A stretch of DNA of 64,000 bases from Nitratireductor sp. B36 (GCF_020833685.1 NZ_JACKZY010000003.1:510997-574996); one strand, 5' to 3'. Positions 53,105-60,878 are shown, counted from the first letter of the stretch. The notes: generated by a model not told the origin, from the letters alone. Numbers and translations: made by a program.

Positions 53105-53133
53105 AAAAACCCCGGCACTTGGCCGGGGTTTTT
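53105..53133 (+). terminator. Terminator of the pst-phoU-phoB operon
   Basis: CCCCGGC (53110-53116) pairs with GCCGGGG (53122-53128) across ACTTG, with five A before and five T after. It can work in both directions. Confidence 0.9.
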
Positions 53134-53151
53134 GCTGAAGCTGTTGTCTGA

Positions 53152-53478
53152 TTACTCGGTGAAGATGTTCTTCTGACGCGCATGCTCATTGTGAGCGACT
53201 GCGAAGCTGTTGACCGGTTCCAAAGAGGCCGTCAGCTTCCCGTCTTTGGTGATGTCCCACTCCAGCACAGCGTCATCGTAGACGAGTGCAGGATCCACAA
53301 AGACGCACGTTGCCATAACCCGTGGCGCCTCGCCTTCAAGCTCGCGCAGGGAAATGGGCTTCTCGGCCTCGCACTCCTCAAAGGTTTCGTAAATCGGAGC
53401 GGGGGCAGGAAGTTCGCGGCATTCAGCCATGTTGCCGGAGCAGCCGACAACCAGAAGAAGCGCAGCGATATGTTCCAT
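53152..53478 (-). CDS. Small exported protein of unknown function
   Basis: A 108-residue protein. The first 13 residues form a short hydrophobic segment ending in LVVGC, which resembles a lipobox but lacks the usual positive charges. Cys20, Cys36 and Cys58 follow in a mostly acidic soluble domain. I do not recognise the family. It may be a lipoprotein or a disulfide-bonded periplasmic protein. It is convergent with phoB and shares the terminator at 53105. Confidence 0.65.
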   Translation of the reverse strand: MEHIAALLLVVGCSGNMAECRELPAPAPIYETFEECEAEKPISLRELEGEAPRVMATCVFVDPALVYDDAVLEWDITKDGKLTASLEPVNSFAVAHNEHARQKNIFTE

Positions 53479-53568
53479 GGCGTTCTCCTTTCACTGTCTG
53501 CCCGACGCGGAAGCCATGGATGGTCCGCATCGTCGGATGCCGCATTCGTTTACGTCAGGTGTACTCGT

Positions 53569-53736
53569 TTAACCGCGCCCTCTAATCAGTCCCATGACCA
53601 GAGAAATCACGAGAAGGGCGAGAAAGATGTAGAACAGGATCTGTGCGATCCCTGCGGAAGCGCCTGCAATACCGCCAAAACCAAGGGCGCCGGCGATAAG
53701 AGCGACGACGAGGAATATAAGTGCCCAGTAAAGCAT
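53569..53736 (-). CDS. DUF1328 small membrane protein
   Basis: A 55-residue protein beginning [16 protein letters not shown] and ending LIRGRG, with two membrane helices separated by a Gly/Ala-rich turn. This is the DUF1328 (YtjA-like) family. The gene is too short for common length cut-offs. A perfect EcfG-type promoter lies 30 bp upstream (53766-53790), which places it in the general stress regulon. A function is not known. Confidence 0.9.
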   Translation of the reverse strand: MLYWALIFLVVALIAGALGFGGIAGASAGIAQILFYIFLALLVISLVMGLIRGRG

Positions 53737-53765
53737 TCTGTCTCTCCGTTTAGTTATGGCAGTTA

Positions 53766-53790
53766 AACGCTATCCACGGAGATTGGTTCC
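53766..53790 (-). promoter_or_regulatory. EcfG-type promoter of the DUF1328 gene
   Basis: On the minus strand GGAAC (53790-53786) is followed by 16 bp and then CGTT (53769-53766), matching the general stress sigma-factor consensus exactly. It lies 30 bp before the start codon. Confidence 0.85.
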
Positions 53791-53812
53791 CGGAGAAAGA
53801 AAACCGGCAAAC

Positions 53813-53840
53813 AAAAAGGCCGCCCGAAGGCGACCTTTTT
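53813..53840 (-). terminator. Terminator of phyR
   Basis: AAAAAGG-CGCC pairs with GGCG-CCTTTTT around a CGAA loop, with one mismatch in the stem. On the minus strand it ends in a T run 24 bp after the phyR stop, and it insulates the DUF1328 promoter. Confidence 0.8.
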
Positions 53841-53863
53841 CATCAGAAAGGTGTTGCGCTGCC

Positions 53864-54658
53864 TCAGGCCGCCGCACGAGCCTGGTGATCGAAGAAAAGC
53901 GCCTGGCTGATCAGCGCTTTGACCATCTCCGGGCTGAAAGGCTTCGTCACAAGGAAAGTCGGCTCCGGGCGCTCGCCAGTCAGCAAACGCTCCGGGAAGG
54001 CTGTGATGAAGATCACAGGGACTGTCGCCCCTTCAAGAATCTCGTTCACCGCATCAAGGCCCGAGCTTCCATCTGCAAGCTGAATGTCTGCCAGCACCAT
54101 TTTGGGCTGGGTTTTGGCAAACATCTCGACAGCCTGCTTGTGGGTGCGGGCGTTGCCGACGACGCGATGACCGAGGCTTTCGACCATCTCCTCGATATCC
54201 ATGGCGATCAAGGGCTCATCCTCGATGATGAGGATGTCGGTGGCCACCTGACGGGAGATTTCCTCGCTGGCCTCGTGCAGCATCGCATTGATGCCATTCA
54301 TGTCGGTTTCCAGAATTTCCGCCGCTTCCTCCGGACGGAAGTTTTCGACAGCCACCAGAAGGAACGCCTGGCGTGGGCGGGGTGCAAGTGACGACAAGTT
54401 TCTTGAAGCGCGTTCTTCCCAAGCGGATGTCGGGGCACTTTCGGGGATGCGCACATCGAGCGTTTCAAAGAGCGATGTGAAAAGCCTGAAGAGCGCGATC
54501 TTGTCCGTTGACGCTTCGGGGAAAATGCTTGTGTCGGCAATCAGCGCTTCAAGCGCCGCGGCCACCAGGGCGTCACCGCTTGTCTGGGAGCCGGAGACGG
54601 CTCTGGAAAAGCGCCGCAGATATGGAAGGTGCGGTGCGATACGCGCTGACAAGGTCAT
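53864..54658 (-). CDS. phyR: General stress response regulator PhyR (anti-anti-sigma)
   Basis: A 264-residue protein. Residues about 1-135 resemble ECF sigma regions 2 and 4 but lack DNA-binding function. Residues about 140-258 form a receiver domain with Glu146/Asp147 (IIEDEP) and phosphoacceptor Asp191 (LADIQLADG), ending with VTKPF. When phosphorylated, the sigma-like part binds NepR and releases EcfG. The ATG at 54658 was preferred over 54688. It is divergent from nepR-ecfG across a 202-bp region with an EcfG promoter in each direction, giving positive feedback. The phosphorylating kinase is not in this window. Confidence 0.95.
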   Translation of the reverse strand: MTLSARIAPHLPYLRRFSRAVSGSQTSGDALVAAALEALIADTSIFPEASTDKIALFRLFTSLFETLDVRIPESAPTSAWEERASRNLSSLAPRPRQAFLLVAVENFRPEEAAEILETDMNGINAMLHEASEEISRQVATDILIIEDEPLIAMDIEEMVESLGHRVVGNARTHKQAVEMFAKTQPKMVLADIQLADGSSGLDAVNEILEGATVPVIFITAFPERLLTGERPEPTFLVTKPFSPEMVKALISQALFFDHQARAAA

Positions 54659-54716
54659 GGATTTCAGGTCTCCCTCATAATGTGGCAATGGGAATAATGC
54701 ATATTTATGAGGTCAA

Positions 54717-54741
54717 AACGCCTGTTGTGCGAAAATGTTCC
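54717..54741 (-). promoter_or_regulatory. EcfG-type promoter of phyR
   Basis: On the minus strand GGAAC (54741-54737), 16 bp, then CGTT (54720-54717). It reads towards phyR and lies 58 bp before its start. Confidence 0.85.
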
Positions 54742-54749
54742 ATAAGCAG

Positions 54750-54774
54750 GGAACGATTTCTGCTCGGTGGCGTT
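54750..54774 (+). promoter_or_regulatory. EcfG-type promoter of nepR-ecfG
   Basis: GGAAC (54750-54754), 16 bp, then CGTT (54771-54774). It is oriented towards nepR-ecfG, 86 bp before the start, and lies back to back with the phyR promoter. Confidence 0.87.
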
Positions 54775-54860
54775 TTGTTTCGTATGGAAGAGTGGTGGCG
54801 CGGGCGATATCGATGTGCCCGCTTCATTGGGAGACAAGATTATATGGACGAAGATAGGGC

Positions 54861-55064
54861 ATGAATTACGGCAAACCCAATACCCATAGGGGCCAGGAGA
54901 AGCGCGGAAAGGACAGCGATCCTCTCGGTGCAAATTCCGAGATCGGGCGCAAGCTCAGGCAGTATTACGACGATTTGATAACGGAAGACATTCCGGACCG
55001 CTTCAGTGATCTTCTCAACCAACTGGAACAGAAGAGCACTGAGCCCGCCGGGAACAAGGATTGA
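54861..55064 (+). CDS. nepR: Anti-sigma factor NepR
   Basis: A 67-residue anti-sigma factor. The conserved helix pair is LRQYYDDLITEDIPDRFSDLL (helix 1 then helix 2), with a disordered basic N terminus. It holds EcfG inactive until phosphorylated PhyR displaces it. Its stop overlaps the first in-frame start of ecfG (TGATG), so the two are co-translated. Confidence 0.93.
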   Translation: MNYGKPNTHRGQEKRGKDSDPLGANSEIGRKLRQYYDDLITEDIPDRFSDLLNQLEQKSTEPAGNKD

Positions 55065-55069
55065 TGTCG

Positions 55070-55621
55070 ATGAGTGTATATCCTGGCTTTCGTGATGATC
55101 TTCTCGCCACCGTACCGAGTTTGCGTGCGTTTGCAGTCTCGCTTTCGAAGAACGCTGACCGAGCCGATGACTTGGTACAGGAGGCGCTTGTCAAAGCGTG
55201 GGACAAGCAGGCGAGCTACCAGCCGGGCACCAACCTGAAGGCATGGCTCTTTACGATTCTGCGTAATGAGTTCTATTCCCAAATGCGAAAGCGCAAGCGG
55301 GAGGTGGAAGACAGTGACGGGGCCATCACCGGGCGTCTGTCCGTACATCCAGCTCAGGAAGGCTCTGTCGATCTCAAAGACTTTCGCCGGGCGCTGGAGC
55401 AACTGCCAGAAGATCAGCGTGAGGCGATCATCCTGATTGGTGCCTCGGGCTTTTCCTATGAAGAGGCAGCAGAAATCTGCGATTGTGCTGTCGGCACCAT
55501 AAAGAGCCGGGTCAGCCGAGCGCGTACGCGTCTACAAGAGATTCTGGGCATCACCGGCGAGAACGACTTCGGTCCGGATGCAATTTCCGCCCAGATAACG
55601 AATTCTGTCTTCACCGCTTAA
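55070..55621 (+). CDS. ecfG: General stress response ECF sigma factor EcfG
   Basis: A 183-residue ECF sigma factor of the ECF15 group. Region 2 includes ADDLVQEALVKAWD and LKAWLFTILRNEF. Region 4 has LPEDQREAIILIGASGFSYEEAAEI and GTIKSRVSRAR. It recognises GGAAC-N16/17-CGTT promoters, five exact copies of which are in the window. The ATG at 55070 lies 9 nt after AAGGA; an ATG at 55064 is too close. Its 3' end overlaps the convergent response-regulator gene by four bases. Confidence 0.95.
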   Translation: MSVYPGFRDDLLATVPSLRAFAVSLSKNADRADDLVQEALVKAWDKQASYQPGTNLKAWLFTILRNEFYSQMRKRKREVEDSDGAITGRLSVHPAQEGSVDLKDFRRALEQLPEDQREAIILIGASGFSYEEAAEICDCAVGTIKSRVSRARTRLQEILGITGENDFGPDAISAQITNSVFTA

Positions 55622-56016
55622 TCCGAGCGGGAACCATTTTCATTCGAAGAGTCAATCGCCTGCGCCAAAGCTTGGATCAGGTCGCTGTCCTTGTACGGTT
55701 TTTCGATAATGGTAATGCCGTTAAAGGGTTCAAAGACCTGATGGTTGGCGGCGTAGCCCGTGGCAAAAATAAAGGGAATTCGCCGGCTTTGTAGCAGGTG
55801 GGCGAATTCGTTTGTCCAATTGTCGGAAATTTTGATGTCGAGGATTGCGGTCGAAATTCGCCCGGTCTCGAGAACGTCGGGATTTAGCGCGTTGAATGAG
55901 GTTACGGTTACGACGTCCTCTGCGCCATGTTCCTTGCAGAGCTCTTCAATGCTCATGGCAATCAGGGCTTCATCTTCGACCAGAAGTACACGAGCCCCGT
56001 CGAGGGTTTTTTTCAA
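55618..56016 (-). CDS. Single-domain response regulator with FATGUY motif
   Basis: A 132-residue stand-alone receiver domain with acidic pocket VEDEA, phosphoacceptor Asp60 (ILDIKISD) and Lys106 (EKPY). The FATGY sequence at 84-88 marks the FATGUY family of single-domain regulators, which in other alphaproteobacteria (SdrG, MrrA) participate in the PhyR phosphorelay. The start is a TTG at 56016 with GGAAGGA at 7 nt spacing. It lies convergent to ecfG, overlapping by four bases. A role in relaying phosphate to PhyR is an inference from family and position. Confidence 0.88.
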   Translation of the reverse strand: MKKTLDGARVLLVEDEALIAMSIEELCKEHGAEDVVTVTSFNALNPDVLETGRISTAILDIKISDNWTNEFAHLLQSRRIPFIFATGYAANHQVFEPFNGITIIEKPYKDSDLIQALAQAIDSSNENGSRSD

Positions 56017-56156
56017 ATGGGCATCCTTCCGAAACCAGAGAAATTTTCTCCTGAAATCTCATTAGTTGACTGACTTGTCATTAAAAAAAGACATGGTACC
56101 AAATAAGCCGAAGGGATCGGCGGACATGCTTCCGGATCCGCGGATCGAGGCAAGCT

Positions 56157-56906
56157 GTGACAAAAGAACAAGAACGCGCTCACGCCAGTCTACCGTGTGA
56201 AAAATGCCCCTTGAGGAAACGCGAGCTTTTTCGTGATTTTGATGCATGTGAGCTCGAGTTTATCGGTCGCTTCAAAAAAGGTGACCTGGCTGTCAAAAAG
56301 GGCGCGACCGTATTGGTCGAGGGCGCACATAACCCGCACCTTTACACCGTTCTTTCCGGATGGGGATTTCGATACAAACTGCTTGAAGATGGCCGCCGGC
56401 AAATCGTCAATTACGTAATGCCCGGCGATCTTGTCGGTTTGCAGGGCAGCCTGCTGGGCGAGATGAAGCACTCGGTTGAGGCGCTCTCAAACATGGTTTT
56501 GTGCGTGTTTGAAAAAGCCGAGCTTTTTTCCCTCTACCGAGAGTTTCCTGAGCTGGCCTATGATATCACCTGGATCGCCTCGCGTGAGGAATGCATGCTC
56601 GACGATAACCTTCTTACGGTTGGTCGTCGTACCGCGTTGGAAAAAGTTGCCTATCTTTTGATGTTCATCCTGGAACGAAGCCGGCAAAGCGGTCTGACCA
56701 GGAACGGCACGGTGTCGCTCACGCAGCAGCATGTGGCTGACACGCTCGGCCTCTCTCTTGTCCACACCAACAAAACCATTGCCCGTCTCGCCGAGCGGGG
56801 TCTTTTGAAATGGGAGGATGGCGGCTGCCGGATACTCAATCCGGAGGCCTTGGCCGAACTGGCGGACTGGACGGCCGAGAAAGTGGCGAAGCGGCCTTTT
56901 CTATAG
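56157..56906 (+). CDS. Crp/Fnr-family transcriptional regulator
   Basis: A 249-residue regulator with an N-terminal cyclic-nucleotide-binding fold (about 30-145) and a C-terminal winged helix (about 160-230, SLTQQHVADTLGLSLVHTNKTIARL). Only two Cys lie near the N terminus (CEKC), and a further Cys is at VLCVFEK, so it lacks the four-Cys iron-sulfur pattern of true FNR and resembles the stress-linked Crp group of rhizobia. The GTG start at 56157 has GAGG at 6 nt. Its last 71 bases overlap the convergent AI-2E-type gene. Confidence 0.9.
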   Translation: MTKEQERAHASLPCEKCPLRKRELFRDFDACELEFIGRFKKGDLAVKKGATVLVEGAHNPHLYTVLSGWGFRYKLLEDGRRQIVNYVMPGDLVGLQGSLLGEMKHSVEALSNMVLCVFEKAELFSLYREFPELAYDITWIASREECMLDDNLLTVGRRTALEKVAYLLMFILERSRQSGLTRNGTVSLTQQHVADTLGLSLVHTNKTIARLAERGLLKWEDGGCRILNPEALAELADWTAEKVAKRPFL

Positions 56907-58029
56907 GCGGTTTTGGGTGGATGGACCGCTTTGATACGTGCGGTTTGGCAGGTGCAGGAGGCTCAATTCCCGGAATGATGTTGCCGGCTATCGCGTAAAG
57001 CGTCAGCAACGCGGGGATGGCGATGAAGCCGCCAATCGGGCCCCACATCCAAAGCCAGAACGCAATGGCAAGGAAAACAATGAACGGGTTAAGCGTCATC
57101 CGGCGGCCGATCACGGTGGGAGTGACGAACTGCGCCTCGATGGCATTGAGGCCCAAATAGGTAAGAGGCGGAAGAAAACTCGCTGTCAACGTGTCGAAAG
57201 TGCCAAGGCCGACAGCCAGAAGAACGCAGGCCATGACGGCGGGGCCGATGTAAATCACGAAATTGAGCAATGTCGCCATTGCTCCCCAGAGCGCGGGGGA
57301 GGGAACGCCAAGCAGCCACAATGCGATGCTGACAGCGATGCCCAGTCCAATATTGATGATCGTGATCGACAACAGGTAATCCGAGACCGCGTTTTCAACA
57401 TCCCGGAAGATGTGCGCGACCCGCCAACGCAAACGACGATTGAAGCAGAGGCGCAATATCGCCGCTCGCGTCTCGTGCCGTGTGGCCACGAAGAAATAAA
57501 GGCTCGCAAAGAAAATGAGCAGTTGCGCCAGCAAAGACGGTGCAAGCACCGCCACACTTTCCACCGTGGTGTCTTCCTTTACGGCGACTGTCACGCTGGA
57601 GCCGCCGGTAGCGGAGCGGATCTGCTCTTGAAGATCCTTTATCGTGCCAAGAGGCTGTCTCAGGCTCGAGAGCTGCAACTGCAATTCGTTCCAGATCTGG
57701 GGTAGACGGTCGGCCCAGGCCGTCAGCGGAGCTGCGATCGCTGTCAGGAAACCGCCCACGAGGCCGATGAAGATCAGCACCACCGCTACAGCCGACACCG
57801 CTGGCCAAATGCCCATTCGTTCCAGGCGGGTGGCGATGGGCCCCAGCATCAAGCCAATGAAGATCGCGAGTGACATCGGCGCCAGAAGAAATCGCCCGAA
57901 GTGCAACGCCACGATCAGCGCCAGCAGACCCAGAAGCAGAACAGAGCCTTGCGCGCCATAGGTCAGCGCCATCTCGAGAGTCATGATGTGCGAGCGTTTG
58001 CGCGTGGTGTTGAGAGACTTGTGATCCAT
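56836..58029 (-). CDS. AI-2E-family transporter (PerM/TqsA type)
   Basis: A protein of 397 residues from the chosen ATG at 58029, with about eight membrane helices. Motifs include the PLTAWADRLPQIW amphipathic loop and GPAVMACVLLAVGL, EAQFVTPTVIGRRMTLNPF and LAIAFWLWMWGPIGGFIAIPAL, the family signature. A start at 57984 (MTLEMA) is also possible. The last 24 residues, Pro/Arg-rich, are encoded antisense to the 3' end of the Crp/Fnr gene. A near-match stress promoter precedes it (58059-58083). Confidence 0.85.
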   Translation of the reverse strand: MDHKSLNTTRKRSHIMTLEMALTYGAQGSVLLLGLLALIVALHFGRFLLAPMSLAIFIGLMLGPIATRLERMGIWPAVSAVAVVLIFIGLVGGFLTAIAAPLTAWADRLPQIWNELQLQLSSLRQPLGTIKDLQEQIRSATGGSSVTVAVKEDTTVESVAVLAPSLLAQLLIFFASLYFFVATRHETRAAILRLCFNRRLRWRVAHIFRDVENAVSDYLLSITIINIGLGIAVSIALWLLGVPSPALWGAMATLLNFVIYIGPAVMACVLLAVGLGTFDTLTASFLPPLTYLGLNAIEAQFVTPTVIGRRMTLNPFIVFLAIAFWLWMWGPIGGFIAIPALLTLYAIAGNIIPGIEPPAPAKPHVSKRSIHPKPPIEKAASPLSRPSSPPVRPRPPD

Positions 58030-58058
58030 CCGGTTATCCGCCGACGTTTCCAGTGGAA

Positions 58059-58083
58059 AGCGTGCGGGCGGGCAAATGGTTCC
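58059..58083 (-). promoter_or_regulatory. Possible EcfG-type promoter of the AI-2E-family gene (imperfect)
   Basis: On the minus strand GGAAC (58083-58079), 16 bp, then CGCT (58062-58059) instead of CGTT. The spacing is right but one -10 base differs, so it may be weak. Confidence 0.45.
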
Positions 58084-58092
58084 TTGGAGAAG

Positions 58093-58117
58093 GGAACTTC
58101 GTGGGATGTTTCGCGTT
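58093..58117 (+). promoter_or_regulatory. EcfG-type promoter of the DUF883 gene
   Basis: GGAAC (58093-58097), 16 bp, then CGTT (58114-58117), 64 bp before the ATG at 58182. Confidence 0.87.
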
Positions 58118-58181
58118 GGGCTGTGAGCAAAGCTTGCAAGAAACATGGCCCCGAACATGGCCGAACCATGGGAGACTGTAC

Positions 58182-58520
58182 ATGGCAACGACCACCGCGA
58201 AATCCGCCCGGTCCCAGAAAGACGATGCCGTAACGACCGGCGATCTGGAAAAGGATATTCAGCAGTTGCGCACCGATATGGCGCAGCTGGTGAGCCATCT
58301 CAAAGACATGGGTGGTCAATCCGGCGAGGCGGCGCGAAAGGCCGCTGGAGAGCGCATTGAGCAGTTGCGCGGTCAGGGCGAAGCCGCCTTGAACAGCGTT
58401 CGGGACAGCACGCAGGAGCTGGAGCAGGAACTGGCCCGCACGGTGCGTGAGCGTCCGTTCACCTCGCTTGCGCTGGCCGTCGGAGCCGGGTTTCTCATCG
58501 CCCTTGCCACCCGCCGCTAG
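58182..58520 (+). CDS. DUF883 (YqjD/ElaB) membrane-anchored protein
   Basis: A 112-residue protein with a long amphipathic, coiled-coil-like helix (about 20-85) and one C-terminal membrane helix (FTSLALAVGAGFLIALATRR). This is the DUF883 family, of which YqjD and ElaB bind ribosomes at the inner membrane in stationary phase. The ATG at 58182 has GGGAGA at 8 nt. The exact EcfG promoter upstream fits a stationary or stress role. Confidence 0.88.
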   Translation: MATTTAKSARSQKDDAVTTGDLEKDIQQLRTDMAQLVSHLKDMGGQSGEAARKAAGERIEQLRGQGEAALNSVRDSTQELEQELARTVRERPFTSLALAVGAGFLIALATRR

Positions 58521-58529
58521 GCCTTCGCC

Positions 58530-58970
58530 ATGATGGCAAGGCTGTTGGCTTCACTCGCCGCCGGAGAGTTTTCGGGTGTGTTCAAGCGCATGAAAGTCGC
58601 AACCGGCTTTTATGCGCTGGCTGCGCTGCTTGGCCTTTTCGGTCTCGGCTTTCTGGTGCTGGCCGGGTTCATTGCGGCATCACGGCAATGGGGCGTGATC
58701 GAGGCCTCGCTTGGCTTCGGTATTGCTTTCATGGTCATGGCGATCATCGTCCTCGTCGGCCTCAAGGTGTGGAGCCGGATTCAGGCTCGCCGCGCGCGCC
58801 GTCGCCGCGTCGCTGATGCAGGCGTGCTTGCCGGCACTGCGGCTCTGACCCTTTTGCCGTCGGTTCTCGCGCGGACGGGACGTCTTGGCGCGGTGGCGCT
58901 GCCCGTTCTGGCTGTTCTTGGATATGCGATTTACCGAGAGAATAGCGGTCAGGATCCGGACGACCGTTAA
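58530..58970 (+). CDS. Small membrane protein, YqjE/holin-like superfamily
   Basis: A 146-residue protein with two central helices (about 26-50 and 58-82), then a very basic segment (RIQARRARRRR) and a C-terminal helix. Its place after a DUF883 gene resembles yqjD-yqjE-yqjK clusters, and the fold is often annotated as phage holin-like, but there is no phage context. It starts 9 bp after the DUF883 stop and should share its promoter. An ATG lies one codon in from the chosen start. Confidence 0.8.
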   Translation: MMARLLASLAAGEFSGVFKRMKVATGFYALAALLGLFGLGFLVLAGFIAASRQWGVIEASLGFGIAFMVMAIIVLVGLKVWSRIQARRARRRRVADAGVLAGTAALTLLPSVLARTGRLGAVALPVLAVLGYAIYRENSGQDPDDR

Positions 58971-59004
58971 CGCAAGGATTTCAGCGCAGCTCCTGCATTT
59001 TCAT

Positions 59005-59029
59005 GGAACTCTCCTCTGACCTTGGCATT
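59005..59029 (+). promoter_or_regulatory. Possible EcfG-type promoter of the small membrane protein-dps pair (imperfect)
   Basis: GGAAC (59005-59009), 16 bp, then CATT (59026-59029) instead of CGTT, 30 bp before the ATG at 59060. It could serve both the small protein and dps. Confidence 0.5.
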
Positions 59030-59059
59030 GATTGAGGCACAGAAACAGGAGCATTGACC

Positions 59060-59254
59060 ATGCCCGAAACCAATCGAAAGACAACGCCGCAGGACGCTCG
59101 TCAAGGGCGTCGAGGCTTTCCAGTGCTGATGGTGCTGGTGTGCGGTCTCCTGCTGGCTGCCCTGGTCTGGTGGGGCGTCGAAGTCTACGGCCTGATGCTG
59201 GATGATCAGCAGGCTATAGAGCTGCCGGCCGCACAGGATGAACCGACGAGCTGA
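59060..59254 (+). CDS. Small single-helix membrane protein of unknown function
   Basis: A 64-residue protein with a basic N terminus, one membrane helix (FPVLMVLVCGLLLAALVWW) and a short acidic tail. The ATG at 59060 lies 8 nt from AGGAG; an upstream TTG at 59054 overlaps less well. I do not recognise the family. It lies 46 bp before dps and is probably co-transcribed with it. Confidence 0.7.
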   Translation: MPETNRKTTPQDARQGRRGFPVLMVLVCGLLLAALVWWGVEVYGLMLDDQQAIELPAAQDEPTS

Positions 59255-59300
59255 TCTGCCTGATTACCTCGTCAAAACCCTTCAACCAAAGGAGTACCCC

Positions 59301-59810
59301 ATGAGCGATGCTGCTGAAGTTCTCAAACCCAAAACCCATGCCGAGAAGATGGATATCGGCCTGACCGCAGCAGACAGAAAGGAAATTTCTGCCGGGCTTT
59401 CGGAGATCCTTGTTGATACCTATAGGCTCCTGATCAAGACACATATCTACCACTGGAACGTGGTGGGGCCGCTTTTCCATTCGATCCATGTGCTGACCGA
59501 AGAGCAGTACAACACGCTGTTCGAGGCGACCGACATCATTGCCGAGCGGGTGCGCGCCTTGGGCCATCACGCTCCCATCCTGAGTGGCAAGGGTGTCGAC
59601 ACATCCATTGAGCTTCGCGCCTCCGGCCGCTCGGCGCTGGAGATGGTTCAGGATCTGGTCGAAGACCATGAAGAGGCTGTGCGCAAGATGCGCGAGATCG
59701 GTACCAAGGCCGACGAGAAGGGCGACCTTGTCACCGCCGACATGCTGACCGATCGGCTGACCTTCCATGAAAAGGCGCTGTGGATGCTGCGTGCTCTTAT
59801 CGCGGACTGA
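59301..59810 (+). CDS. dps: Dps-family DNA-protecting ferritin-like protein
   Basis: A 169-residue Dps with the ferroxidase ligands contributed from IKTHIYHWNVVGPLFHSIH and the facing helix EATDIIAERVRALGH. It forms dodecamers that store iron and shield DNA in stress and stationary phase. The ATG at 59301 has AAAGGAG. Its place in an EcfG-controlled neighbourhood agrees with Dps being a frequent general stress target. A terminator follows at 59836. Confidence 0.94.
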   Translation: MSDAAEVLKPKTHAEKMDIGLTAADRKEISAGLSEILVDTYRLLIKTHIYHWNVVGPLFHSIHVLTEEQYNTLFEATDIIAERVRALGHHAPILSGKGVDTSIELRASGRSALEMVQDLVEDHEEAVRKMREIGTKADEKGDLVTADMLTDRLTFHEKALWMLRALIAD

Positions 59811-59835
59811 TAATTTAACCTCCTCCCAAGACTAC

Positions 59836-59863
59836 CCGGCCGGTTCGTTCCGGCCGGTTTTTT
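59836..59863. terminator. Terminator of dps (and of the convergent lipid kinase)
   Basis: CCGGCCGG (59836-59843) pairs with CCGGCCGG (59850-59857) across TTCGTT, followed by six T. The convergent kinase gene ends at 59865, immediately beyond. Confidence 0.9.
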
Positions 59864-59864
59864 G

Positions 59865-60782
59865 TCAGGAGAGGCTGCTCTCCTGTTTCGGCGCCAGAAC
59901 GCGCAGCGCCTTCGGATGAAGGACGATCCGTGTTTCTCTCGGCAATGGCCGCAATTCGCCGTCGATGGCGCATTTGAAGCGCTGGGTCCCGGAGCGAACG
60001 CGCACCGTCACCTCGTTCGCCTGATGGATCTCCACCTGCTCGTTTTTCCGCCAGCGGCCGATACCCATATTCAGAAAAAAGAGAAGCATTTCGGCGCGGG
60101 TCCGCGCGTGGGTTATGTATATGCCCAGTTGGCCGCCGTCAGGGCGGTCGGTGAACGGCAGCCGCTGACCTTCTCCGTAGAGATTGTTGGTTACCGCCAG
60201 GTTCGAGGTCGTGGCGAGCATCTTCGTCTCGGGCAGTTCCAGCTCGAGCTCCAGCTTCGGGGGGCGGACCATGGTTGCGATTGCCGCGCGCACTGAGGCG
60301 ATAATCTTGCCCACTCGGGATCGGAACTCCATGCGTTCGCGCAGGCGGATAAGTTGCGGATGCATACCGATCGACAACTGGTGCACATAAAAAGTGCCAT
60401 CCGCTTCCGCTATGTCTACACGCCTGATCGAGCCCTGGGCGAGAGCCTGCATGGCCGCCTGCAGGTCTTGCGGAATGCCAAGGCTGCGGGCAAAAAGGTT
60501 CATCGTGCCGGCGGGGAGGATGGCAAGCGCCTTTTCGGAATGGGCGAGCAGGCCGGCAGCAAGCGAGATCGTGCCATCACCGCCGCCTGCAAGAAGAACA
60601 TCCGCGTTCTCATCACTGGCCGCCTCTTCCATCATCGACACGATATTCTTGCCGGAGCAAAGCCTGACCTCGATGGAATGGCCGGCTGTTTCGAAAATAT
60701 CTCTTATCTCTTCCGCAAGCGCGTCCGTGTCGAGAGTTCGGAGTGTTCCTCCGTTGCGGTTGAGAACGGCCAGAACATGCAT
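59865..60782 (-). CDS. Diacylglycerol/lipid kinase family protein
   Basis: A 305-residue DAGK-catalytic-domain protein. The nucleotide loop GGGDGT (about 66-71) and the downstream LPAGTMNLFARSLGIP are diagnostic of the YegS/DgkB/sphingosine-kinase superfamily. It phosphorylates a membrane lipid or prenol-linked substrate that cannot be specified. The ATG at 60782 is at the natural N terminus (MHVLAVLNRNGG). A GGAAC element lies upstream on its strand but without a CGTT at 16-17 bp. Confidence 0.87.
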   Translation of the reverse strand: MHVLAVLNRNGGTLRTLDTDALAEEIRDIFETAGHSIEVRLCSGKNIVSMMEEAASDENADVLLAGGGDGTISLAAGLLAHSEKALAILPAGTMNLFARSLGIPQDLQAAMQALAQGSIRRVDIAEADGTFYVHQLSIGMHPQLIRLRERMEFRSRVGKIIASVRAAIATMVRPPKLELELELPETKMLATTSNLAVTNNLYGEGQRLPFTDRPDGGQLGIYITHARTRAEMLLFFLNMGIGRWRKNEQVEIHQANEVTVRVRSGTQRFKCAIDGELRPLPRETRIVLHPKALRVLAPKQESSLS

Positions 60783-60878
60783 CGGGGTTTTCCTAAAGGT
60801 TTCTCTGCGGTCCGACTTTAAGGGGAGGCGGAAAGAATGGTTCCCGAAAGAAGACTGTCAGAGTGAGAAGAAAATCGC

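Noticed and set aside
55618-55650. GGAAC motif near the ecfG stop
   Set aside because: The 16-bp-spaced tetramer is GTCA and the motif lies inside the convergent response-regulator gene.
60818-60845. GGAAC element upstream of the lipid kinase on its own strand
   Set aside because: No CGTT or close variant lies 16-17 bp downstream (the tetramer is CCTT), so it was not called as an EcfG promoter.
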